From Jejuia sp047345485 (GTDB lineage: Bacteria; Bacteroidota; Bacteroidia; Flavobacteriales; Flavobacteriaceae), in contig NZ_JBLFEN010000003.1 in the NCBI RefSeq assembly GCF_047345485.1, forward strand, positions 186,001-250,000: 64,000 nt of DNA, written 5' to 3'. A program made the translations under genes and the position numbers. The stretch's first letter is position 1. Each line of letters begins with the position of its first letter. The notes beneath the pieces are model-generated. The model was given only the letters and a program-made list of their open reading frames with translations, was not told the origin of the DNA and did not search any database. Of the stretch, positions 46,397 through 54,369 are shown one piece after another.

Positions 46397-46441
46397 CATA
46401 ATTGTACAGGATACTTATTTACTAAAATATAGGTATCTTAG
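46397..46441 (+). promoter_or_regulatory. PUL operator plus -7 box upstream of the PL24-like lyase gene
   Basis: CATA-ATTGTA-CAGGATA (46397-46413) followed 21 bp after its end by TATCTTAG. Start codon 72 bp after the element. Confidence 0.7.
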
Positions 46442-46485
46442 ATATGCTTTAATAAACAAGCATTTGTTGAAAGAAAAAGAAAATT

Positions 46486-48687
46486 ATGAAAATAAAATAC
46501 TTATACAATAGTGTAATAATTAGGCATGTATTATGTATTGTTTTAATTATGTTCTCATATGTTATGAGTGCCCAAGTAGTTTTAGAAGCCGAAATTAAAA
46601 TCACGGATTTTGGATTACATTTCAATGGAAGTAGCAAATCTAATGATAGAGATTCTCCAGATAGTGGAAATCCAAATTCTTATGATTTTGTATTCGGTCG
46701 CAATATTTCTGCTCATGGCGATGCGGTTAAAACTTTTGAGAATTATGTTTACATGACATGGTATCGTGGAGGCAAACTAGACAGACACATGATGTTATCA
46801 CGCTATAACACGATAACAGGAACTATAGCAACTATAGAGTTTCCTCATAGACATACTGGTTTTCAGAATAGATGGTGGTTAGGAGAATCGCATAATACAA
46901 TAGCTGTAGGTATTAGTCCTTTAGATGGCACAATTCATCTGTTGTATGATATGCATGCCTACAGTGCATCAAGACCATCAGACGGTAGTTTAGCTAACGA
47001 TTATTTTAGATATTCTTATTCAGTTCCAAATACAGCAACAGTACCCGATGCTGAATTCACGCTAGATAAATTTGTTGAAAATGCTAGCGGTAACCCCAAG
47101 CATTTAAGAATGCCAGGAACTGCAGCTCAATCAGAGTTTATTGCTTTAACCTATCCTAGGTTTTTTCAGAATGATCAAGGAGACCTTTTGATGTTTATGC
47201 GAGAAGGCGGTAATAATAATGGGATGTATAAATTTATTAAATACGACGCAAGTAGCGGAGAATGGGGAAACTTCATTGATTTTAATAGATTAAATGCTAG
47301 AAGCCAACCAGGTATAACATTCAACTGGGGCTTATATGGTGATATAAAATATGTTAATGGAAAGATTCGTATTGGTTTTCAACGTAGATCTTCTAATAAC
47401 AACGATAAGTATATATTTCAAAATGGTGTTTATTACGCATATTCTGATGATCAATCTGGTGCTACAGATTGGAAAGATCATAATGGCGACTCTTTTTCTT
47501 TACCTCTTCTAGATGCTGATGTTATAAAGATTATGGAACCAGGAGATTACGTAGAAACTACAAATGTTGGTAGGGTAAGAATTGTAGGTGGTTTTGATTG
47601 GACTGTAACAGCTAATGAAGACGTACATATTATAAGCCAAGTAAGAGATTTAGATAATAACGTCACAAAGAATTTACATACTTATAAGCCAGCGGGAGCC
47701 AGTGATTTTATTACCTCTGAGGATTTTGCTGGAGGCTCTGCTGTTTATACTTCCGGAGATGATATTTTTATTATTGGTTTAACTAGTGGTAGACGTGTAT
47801 TTGTAGAAAAAGCTGAAGGAGGTACAAATAATTTTTCAAGAGTATATGAAGCAACATCAGGAAGACAATTTGATCATGGTGTTGTGCATATAGAAAATGG
47901 AAAAGTATATTATTATCTAATGGAAGATAGTTCTGGTAGTGCACAACCGCTATATCTACAAATTATAGATTTAGATATACCAATACCAACAGAGCCCACA
48001 GCACCAGATAACTTCACAATAGAGGCAATAGGCGAATCTTGCACAGGAAAAGCTAACGGATCGCTAATTATTAGTGGAAAAGCTACGCATGATTATGTAG
48101 CTACAATAGATGGTGTTACATACGATTTTAATAAAGATACCGTTATCCAAGATTTAAGCCCTGGAACTTATGATTTATGTATAGAAGTTGTTGGGAAAGA
48201 TTTTACCCATTGTTATCAAATCACTATAGAAGAATCAGAAGGATTAACAGGTAAAATAGAAGTGAGTAAGCAATCTGTGAATGTTTCAGTTCAAACTGGA
48301 GAAGCACCTTATAGAATTGTTATAAATGGGGAAGAATTATTTGAAACCTATCAATCTAACTTTTCTGTACCAGTAAGTCATGGCGATAGTGTTCAAATAA
48401 AAAGTAAAGAAGCATGTCAAGGTGAGATGGCAAAAACTATTAATTTATTTGAGAATATTAAAGCATATCCTAATCCAACAAGCGGTTTATTTGAGATGTA
48501 TATCCCAAGCGGAATAAAAACCATAGATTTAGAGGTCTATAATATTCAATCTCAATTAATGGTATCCAAAACTTTTTCAGTAAATGCTGGAAAGGTACAG
48601 TTAAATTTACAAGATAAGCCAAATGGTATCTATTTTGTAAAAGTTAATTCAGAGCAACCAATGTTTATTAAAGTTATAAAGAAATAA
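46486..48687 (+). CDS. Secreted beta-propeller polysaccharide lyase, PL24/PL25 ulvan-lyase-like, with T9SS domain
   Basis: 733 residues. Signal peptide ending VMSAQ (about residue 30). Residues about 40-490 form a BNR-type beta-propeller: RNISAHGDAVKTFENYVYMT, LGESHNTIAVGI, LLYDMHAYS, TYPRFFQNDQGDLLMFMREG, GQFDHGVVHI-like blades. His136, His157, Tyr223 and Arg239 reproduce the spacing I recall for catalytic residues of PL24/PL25 ulvan lyases (21 residues between the His pair, 16 between Tyr and Arg). Two small SprB-like beta domains and a T9SS sorting domain (AYPNPTSGLFEM to PNGIYFVKV) follow, so it acts outside the cell, cutting rhamnose-3-sulfate/uronate links by beta-elimination. The lipoprotein gene follows 1 bp later. 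Not tested by alignment. Confidence 0.75.
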   Translation: MKIKYLYNSVIIRHVLCIVLIMFSYVMSAQVVLEAEIKITDFGLHFNGSSKSNDRDSPDSGNPNSYDFVFGRNISAHGDAVKTFENYVYMTWYRGGKLDRHMMLSRYNTITGTIATIEFPHRHTGFQNRWWLGESHNTIAVGISPLDGTIHLLYDMHAYSASRPSDGSLANDYFRYSYSVPNTATVPDAEFTLDKFVENASGNPKHLRMPGTAAQSEFIALTYPRFFQNDQGDLLMFMREGGNNNGMYKFIKYDASSGEWGNFIDFNRLNARSQPGITFNWGLYGDIKYVNGKIRIGFQRRSSNNNDKYIFQNGVYYAYSDDQSGATDWKDHNGDSFSLPLLDADVIKIMEPGDYVETTNVGRVRIVGGFDWTVTANEDVHIISQVRDLDNNVTKNLHTYKPAGASDFITSEDFAGGSAVYTSGDDIFIIGLTSGRRVFVEKAEGGTNNFSRVYEATSGRQFDHGVVHIENGKVYYYLMEDSSGSAQPLYLQIIDLDIPIPTEPTAPDNFTIEAIGESCTGKANGSLIISGKATHDYVATIDGVTYDFNKDTVIQDLSPGTYDLCIEVVGKDFTHCYQITIEESEGLTGKIEVSKQSVNVSVQTGEAPYRIVINGEELFETYQSNFSVPVSHGDSVQIKSKEACQGEMAKTINLFENIKAYPNPTSGLFEMYIPSGIKTIDLEVYNIQSQLMVSKTFSVNAGKVQLNLQDKPNGIYFVKVNSEQPMFIKVIKK

Positions 48688-48688
48688 G

Positions 48689-49399
48689 ATGAAAAAGATA
48701 TATTTATATTTAATAGTGGCTGTAGAGTTAATTACTCTATCCTGCAGTAGTGGCGGTGGCGACGATCAAGGAGATATGCAACAGCCAGATAAAAATACAG
48801 CACCAACAGTACCTACTCAGGTTTATCCATTAGATAACACAATTTGTACTGATAACAATGTGATATTTGAATGGAGTGCTTCTACAGATGCCGAGGGTAA
48901 TAGAATAACGTACAGAATTGAAGTTGCAGAGAATAGTTCGTTTTCACCTATTTCACAAACTACCACTAGTACTGCGGAGTCAAAACTTATTAGCTTGGAG
49001 AAGGGGAAGGCTTATTATTGGCGTATTAAAGCAACGGATAATCAGGCAGCTGAGAGTGATTATTCTACTGCAATGCAGTTTTTAACAGAAGGCGAAGGGG
49101 TTTCTAATTATATACCATTTGCACCAAATTTATTAGCTCCTGAATTAAATGCCGAAATAGATGGTACAAGTACCACTTTAAGTTGGTCTGCATCAGATGC
49201 CGATGGCGATACTTTAACGTTTGATGTGTATTTAGATACTAATGCAAATCCTACCACTAAAGTGTCTGAGAACCAACCAGAAACCACTTACGATGTTTCA
49301 GGTTTATCGGCCTCATCAACGTATTACTTTAAAGTTGTTGCAAAAGATGGTAAAGGCGGCGTAAGTATAGGGCAAGTTTGGAGCTTTAGCACCAAGTAG
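48689..49399 (+). CDS. Surface lipoprotein with two fibronectin type III-like domains
   Basis: 236 residues. Lipoprotein signal MKKIYLYLIVAVELITLSC, then a Gly/Asp-rich linker (SSGGGDDQGD) that resembles export signals of Bacteroidota surface lipoproteins. Two repeats follow: PTVPTQVYPLDNTIC to KAYYWRIKATDNQ and PFAPNLLAPELNAEIDG to STYYFKVVAKDGKGG, both FnIII-type. It starts 1 bp after the lyase gene, so they are translationally coupled. Such proteins often act as surface glycan-binding proteins or spacers; binding is an inference. Confidence 0.8.
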   Translation: MKKIYLYLIVAVELITLSCSSGGGDDQGDMQQPDKNTAPTVPTQVYPLDNTICTDNNVIFEWSASTDAEGNRITYRIEVAENSSFSPISQTTTSTAESKLISLEKGKAYYWRIKATDNQAAESDYSTAMQFLTEGEGVSNYIPFAPNLLAPELNAEIDGTSTTLSWSASDADGDTLTFDVYLDTNANPTTKVSENQPETTYDVSGLSASSTYYFKVVAKDGKGGVSIGQVWSFSTK

Positions 49400-49453
49400 T
49401 AGATGCATAAATAATTACAAACTACTGGAGTCTAATAGATTGTGTTTTTTTTT

Positions 49454-49486
49454 ACGAAGGATGCCCGTCCGAACATCGTTTTTTTA
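49454..49486 (+). terminator. Probable terminator after the FnIII lipoprotein gene
   Basis: Imperfect hairpin with arms ACGA-GGA / TCC-TCGT followed by a seven-base T run. Weaker than the others in the window. Confidence 0.4.
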
Positions 49487-49496
49487 AAGATACCTA

Positions 49497-49541
49497 CAGT
49501 ATAGCGCAGGATACTTTCTTGTTTTGGTTAATTTAACTTTC
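49497..49541 (+). promoter_or_regulatory. PUL operator plus -7 box upstream of the alpha/alpha-barrel gene
   Basis: CAGT-ATAGCG-CAGGATA (49497-49513) followed 21 bp after its end by TAACTTTC. Start codon 55 bp after the element. Confidence 0.7.
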
Positions 49542-49568
49542 AAAATCTAATTTTTTCAAAAGTAAAAT

Positions 49569-51485
49569 ATGAAAAGACGCGATTTCGTCAATATATCTGC
49601 TATGGCAGGTTTAGGACTAATGTTGCCATGGTATTCCTGTAAAGAGCATGGTGGACATCAAAATCATTTAAATTTAGAAAACCTAACAGCTTTCCAGAAG
49701 CAATCTTTCGATCTATTAAAAACATGGTGCGATGCCATGATTCGAGATCAAGTTAATAATGAAAGCGATCCTATTACAAATGGTACCTTATATTGTCATG
49801 CTTGCGAAACCGTTCATGGTCGAGCCAATGACGCCGTATATCCGTTTATGTATATGGCAGATGCCACAGGAGAACAAAAATATTTAGACGCAGCACTCAA
49901 ATTATTAGATTGGTCCGTAAATGTTGATGGGCCAAAAGGCAGTTGGACGAACGATATCAATCCAAAATCATGGAATGGCATTACCGTTTTTGGCGCCATA
50001 GCTTTAGGTGAAGCGTTGCACCATCATGGGCATATTTTATCAAAAGAAGACAAAACAAAATGGGATGCTAGATTAAAAGAAGCCATTGAGTTCGTTTATA
50101 ATAGATTCGATATGCATTTCAGTCATATCAATTATCGTTTTACCGCGGTTTATGCTTTGTATGTTCTAGGTAACTATTTTAACGAAGAAAAATATATCAA
50201 GCGAAGTGACGAGTTCGCAGCTTTAATTCCAGATTATTTAACAGAACCGAATAAATTGATTTTTGGTGAAGATAAACCTGATAATGACAAAAGCGCAAAA
50301 GGGTTGTATCCAATAGATATTGGTTACAATGTTGAAGAAACTTTAAACGGCGTAGTGCAATATGCAATCTTAAAAAAAGATGAAAACTTATTGAAACTGC
50401 TTACCGAATCCATGAACGGACACTTAGAATTTATGTTACCTGATGGTGCGTGGGATAACAGCTTTGGTACACGCCAAAACAAATGGACGTATTGGGGCAG
50501 CAGAACCACAGATGGTTGCCAACCCGCATTTGCACTCATGGCAGATAGAAACCCAGCGTTTGGTACGGCAGCAGTTTTAAGTACAGAACTTTTAGAACGT
50601 TGTACCGTTAACGGACTTTTAGCAGGTGGTTTACATTATGAATCTCACGGCGTGAAACCTTGTATACATCATACCTTTTCTCATGCTAAAAATTTAGCGT
50701 TTGTACTGGATAATTTAGAAGCTACAAAATCTACAAATAAGGAAACACCTGTTCCAAGAAGTACGAATGATGGTGTAAAACATTTCTCAGAACTTGATGT
50801 TTGGTTGGGTGCGAGAGGGCCTTGGAAAAGCACGGTGTCTTCCTATGACCAAATTTGGAAGAAAAAATATTCTGTAGCAGGAACGGGAGGTGCTTTAAGT
50901 GTGCTTTGGCACGAAAAAGTAGGCCCATTATTTACCGCAAGTATGGCTGAGTACATAATGGTGGAGCCTAATAATCAACAACCACAACCAGGAATCGATT
51001 TCTGTTTAACGCCAAGAGTTGAGCGCTTTGTAAATGGCGAATGGTTCACAAATATTCACGACTTAAAAGCGAAAGTAACAGTTACCGATACTAACGGTAT
51101 TATTGATTTTAAAGTGCATGCAGCTTTAACCAATAGAGAAAAAGAGGTAGTTTTTGAACACGAAGAATTTCAGTTGAATTATCTGTTCGATGACGCTTCA
51201 GCCACAATAAAAGCCAAAAGAACCAGTAGAAATGAAAATGGAGACACTTTGGTTTTACCAATTATTTCTAAAACAGGAGAAAAAGTGGTGCAATCTTCAG
51301 AAAACACCATCGAAATTCATAAAAAAGAAGGTGTAGTTAAAGTAACCTCTAATGTTGCCATAAAAATTAAAGACATGGAAAAAGAACGTATCTTTAATCA
51401 AGTCCCTGGGATGGAAGTCCTGCCCTTGCTCATAGAATTTCCTAAAGCAGTAAATGAAGTGAGTTGCACAATAACTATTCATTAA
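49569..51485 (+). CDS. Exported alpha/alpha-barrel carbohydrate enzyme, GH154-like or uronate dehydratase candidate
   Basis: 638 residues. The N-terminus MKRRDFVNISAMAGLGLMLP has a twin-arginine motif and a lipobox-like YSC near 24. Helical repeats (QKYLDAALKLLDWSVNVDGP, WNGITVFGAIALGEALHHHG, YRFTAVYALYVLGNYF, YNVEETLNGVVQYAILKKDE) indicate an (alpha/alpha)6 toroid, with conserved-looking GTRQNKWTYWGSRTTDGC and HHTFSHAKNLAFVLDN, then a beta-sandwich C-terminal half. This layout is seen in GH154-type beta-glucuronidases and heparinase-like lyases; an oligosaccharide dehydratase acting on non-reducing uronates is known in another ulvan locus and is a further possibility. It appears transcribed from its own PUL operator. 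Confidence 0.6.
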   Translation: MKRRDFVNISAMAGLGLMLPWYSCKEHGGHQNHLNLENLTAFQKQSFDLLKTWCDAMIRDQVNNESDPITNGTLYCHACETVHGRANDAVYPFMYMADATGEQKYLDAALKLLDWSVNVDGPKGSWTNDINPKSWNGITVFGAIALGEALHHHGHILSKEDKTKWDARLKEAIEFVYNRFDMHFSHINYRFTAVYALYVLGNYFNEEKYIKRSDEFAALIPDYLTEPNKLIFGEDKPDNDKSAKGLYPIDIGYNVEETLNGVVQYAILKKDENLLKLLTESMNGHLEFMLPDGAWDNSFGTRQNKWTYWGSRTTDGCQPAFALMADRNPAFGTAAVLSTELLERCTVNGLLAGGLHYESHGVKPCIHHTFSHAKNLAFVLDNLEATKSTNKETPVPRSTNDGVKHFSELDVWLGARGPWKSTVSSYDQIWKKKYSVAGTGGALSVLWHEKVGPLFTASMAEYIMVEPNNQQPQPGIDFCLTPRVERFVNGEWFTNIHDLKAKVTVTDTNGIIDFKVHAALTNREKEVVFEHEEFQLNYLFDDASATIKAKRTSRNENGDTLVLPIISKTGEKVVQSSENTIEIHKKEGVVKVTSNVAIKIKDMEKERIFNQVPGMEVLPLLIEFPKAVNEVSCTITIH

Positions 51486-51500
51486 AATTATAGTTATAAT

Positions 51501-51545
51501 CAAGATACATCAGGATAGTTTTGTGTTTAAAAATAAAGACATTGC
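51501..51545 (+). promoter_or_regulatory. PUL operator upstream of the tandem GH78 pair
   Basis: CAAG-ATACAT-CAGGATA (51501-51517). The octamer at the usual -7 distance (GACATTGC) is a poor match. Start codon 56 bp after the element, in line with the other copies, which supports the ATG at 51574 as start. Confidence 0.6.
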
Positions 51546-51573
51546 TTATTCTAAACATCAACGTCATTTATCT

Positions 51574-54369
51574 ATGAACTTTAAGTCCATATTATATCAA
51601 ATTTTTAGTTTTATTCTGGTCTTAGGATTGCTGTCTTGTCATCAAGATTCTTTACAAAAACCAACTGAATTAACAATTTCTGAAGGCTTTAAAAATCCAA
51701 TAGGGTTCTATGATGCAAGTCCAACATTTTCTTGGGAATTGCCTGTTTCAAAAGACGTAAAAACGCAATTGGCTTATCAAATCGTTGTAGCATCATCAAA
51801 AGATAGGTTACCAAATAATCCAGATTTATGGGATTCAGAAAAAAAAGAAAGTACGCAATCTACTTTTGTTAATTATCAAGGCGATGATATAGAATCACGT
51901 CAAAAGGTGTTTTGGCAAGTGCGTTTTTGGAATCAAGATGAAACAGTTTCTGAGTGGAGCGAGATTAACAGATTTGAATTAGGCTTATTAAAAAATTCAG
52001 ATTGGCAAGCAAAATGGACAGGCTTAGATACCGCGAAAGATAGCATTAAAGGCGTGCGTAAATTTTTAATGCACAGACCGCAATATTTACGTAAAGGGTT
52101 TGAGTTGCCTTCAGGTATAGAATCCGCAAGATTACACATCACTTCTAAAGGTGTTTTTGATGTACATTTAAATGGAAAAGATGTAAGTGATGATGTATTG
52201 ACACCAGGTTGGACGCCATACAATAAGCGCATAGAAACTTTAACTTATGATGTAAGTGAATTATTGACTTCAGGTGAAAACATGATAGGTGTTGAATTAG
52301 CCTCTGGGTGGCACTCTGGCAGAATAAGTAGAGGTAAAGCGGTGTATGAAAACTTTACGTCACCTAAAATTTTATGTCAGTTAGAAGTCACTTTAAAAGA
52401 CGGTTCAAAACTAGTAATTGTTTCAGATGAAACTTGGAAAGGCACTACAAACGGACCAATTAGACTAGCCAGTTTATATGATGGTGAAGTGTATGATGCC
52501 AATTTAGAAATACCTGATTGGTCTAAAACTAATTTTGACGATACCGCTTGGGAAACCAGCGAAGTAGAAACTATTGCAGATTCTGTAAAGCTAGAACCAA
52601 AACGTCATGCAACGGTTAAAACAACTGCTGTTTTAGAGGATACTGAAATTGTTTCTTCCACAAAAGAAGCGGTAATTTTTGATATGAAACAAAATATGTT
52701 GGGAGTTCCAAAAGTAAAAGTACCGATGAAAAAAGGTGATACGCTCACCATTCGTTTTTCCGAAATGTTACTATCGGATGGCACATTTTATACAACAAAT
52801 TATCGTTCTGCAAAATCAACCGATTATTATATCGCTGCTGCGGATGGTATTATCGAATACACACCAAAATTTACATTTCATGGGTATCAATTTGTAGAAT
52901 TATCAGGATTTGATCCTTCTGCAGAACCAAATAAAAGTTGGATAAAAGGCTTGGTACAACATTCTAATTTTGAAAAGAATGGAACATTTACCTCTTCACA
53001 TGATAAATTAAATCAATTGCAAAGTAATATTACTTGGGGTTTACGCGATAATCTTTTAGATATACCTACGGATTGTCCGCAACGCGATGAGCGTTTAGGT
53101 TGGACAGGTGATGCACAAGTGATTTCGCCAACAGCGCTATTTAATTTTGATACGCATGCCCTTTGGACGGCTTGGTTACAAAGTATGCGCGAAACACAAA
53201 CGGAGCACGAAAGTGGTTTAGTGCCTTTCATTATTCCAGACGTATTACAAAACAACAAAGCAAGCTCAGGTTGGGGTGATGCTTGTGTCGTTATTCCATG
53301 GGATATTTATAATATTACAGGAGATAAAACCGTATTGGAAGAGAATTACGATATGGCTAAAAAATGGGTGGGCTATTATAAATCTAAGTCTAAAGATTTT
53401 ATTCCTAGTACACATTCGTTTGCAGATTGGTTGCAACCATATCCTGAGAAAGGTGGAAAAATGGGGAATAGAGGCGATACACCAGGAAAATTTGTAAATA
53501 CTGCATATTTTGCACATTCTTCGCATTTGGTTTCAAAAATAGCTGGTGTTCTAGGTAAAACGGAAGATGAAAAAAAATACAAAGCATTATATAATGATAT
53601 TGCAGCTGCTTTTGAATCTAAGTTTTTTGATGAAAACGGTAAATTCAAAAATAAAAAACAAACCCAAACCAGTTATTTATTAGCCATATATTTTGATTTG
53701 CTAAAACCAGAAACGAAATTAAAGGCGCAAAAGCATTTACTTGAAGAAATTAAAAATGCCGATTACCATTTAGGAACAGGCTTTTTAGGAACGCCTATTT
53801 TACCTAAGGTTTTAGATGATATGGGCGAAATTGATTTAATGTATAAAATACTATTTAAGGAAACTTATCCGTCATGGTTTTATTCTATCAATCAAGGCGC
53901 AACTACTATGTGGGAACGTTGGAATAGTTATAGTAAAGCTGATGGTTACAACCCGCAAAGTATGAACAGCCTAAACCACTACGCTTATGGTGCTATTGGA
54001 CAATGGATGTATGAGCGCCTCGCAGGTTTAGCACCTTTGGCTCCTGGTTATAAAAAAATAAGAATCGCGCCCATGCCAAATACTGATTTTTTAACTTCAG
54101 CAGCAGCAAGTTTAAATACACCTTACGGAAAAGCATCATCTTCATGGAAACTTGAAAATGAAATCTTTAACTTAGATGTTGTTATACCACCAAATACAAC
54201 TGCGGAAATTCATATTCCAAAGACATCAAATCAAGATGCATTTGTAAATGGAGAGTTTTTAGATGATGCTTCAAAATATGAATTAATAGAAAAAAGCGAT
54301 AAATTTATTGTGTTAGCTGTTCAAGCAGGCACATATCAATTCACAACTAAATCAAATTCTGATGAATAA
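51574..54369 (+). CDS. GH78 alpha-L-rhamnosidase, lipoprotein (tandem copy 1)
   Basis: 931 residues from the ATG at 51574, which directly precedes the lipoprotein signal MNFKSILYQIFSFILVLGLL-SC; a GTG at 51523 in the same frame would add 17 non-signal residues and leave no room for the promoter. N-terminal fibronectin-like domain (TISEGFKNPIGFYDASPTFS), sandwich domains, then DCPQRDERLGWTGDAQ at 500-515 (putative acid E506) and ATTMWERWNSY with the putative base Glu. This is the DER/TGD subtype of GH78, distinct from the DCPHRE and DCPDRE types elsewhere in the window. The stop overlaps the start of its paralog by 8 bp. Expected role is periplasmic rhamnose release. Confidence 0.93.
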   Translation: MNFKSILYQIFSFILVLGLLSCHQDSLQKPTELTISEGFKNPIGFYDASPTFSWELPVSKDVKTQLAYQIVVASSKDRLPNNPDLWDSEKKESTQSTFVNYQGDDIESRQKVFWQVRFWNQDETVSEWSEINRFELGLLKNSDWQAKWTGLDTAKDSIKGVRKFLMHRPQYLRKGFELPSGIESARLHITSKGVFDVHLNGKDVSDDVLTPGWTPYNKRIETLTYDVSELLTSGENMIGVELASGWHSGRISRGKAVYENFTSPKILCQLEVTLKDGSKLVIVSDETWKGTTNGPIRLASLYDGEVYDANLEIPDWSKTNFDDTAWETSEVETIADSVKLEPKRHATVKTTAVLEDTEIVSSTKEAVIFDMKQNMLGVPKVKVPMKKGDTLTIRFSEMLLSDGTFYTTNYRSAKSTDYYIAAADGIIEYTPKFTFHGYQFVELSGFDPSAEPNKSWIKGLVQHSNFEKNGTFTSSHDKLNQLQSNITWGLRDNLLDIPTDCPQRDERLGWTGDAQVISPTALFNFDTHALWTAWLQSMRETQTEHESGLVPFIIPDVLQNNKASSGWGDACVVIPWDIYNITGDKTVLEENYDMAKKWVGYYKSKSKDFIPSTHSFADWLQPYPEKGGKMGNRGDTPGKFVNTAYFAHSSHLVSKIAGVLGKTEDEKKYKALYNDIAAAFESKFFDENGKFKNKKQTQTSYLLAIYFDLLKPETKLKAQKHLLEEIKNADYHLGTGFLGTPILPKVLDDMGEIDLMYKILFKETYPSWFYSINQGATTMWERWNSYSKADGYNPQSMNSLNHYAYGAIGQWMYERLAGLAPLAPGYKKIRIAPMPNTDFLTSAAASLNTPYGKASSSWKLENEIFNLDVVIPPNTTAEIHIPKTSNQDAFVNGEFLDDASKYELIEKSDKFIVLAVQAGTYQFTTKSNSDE

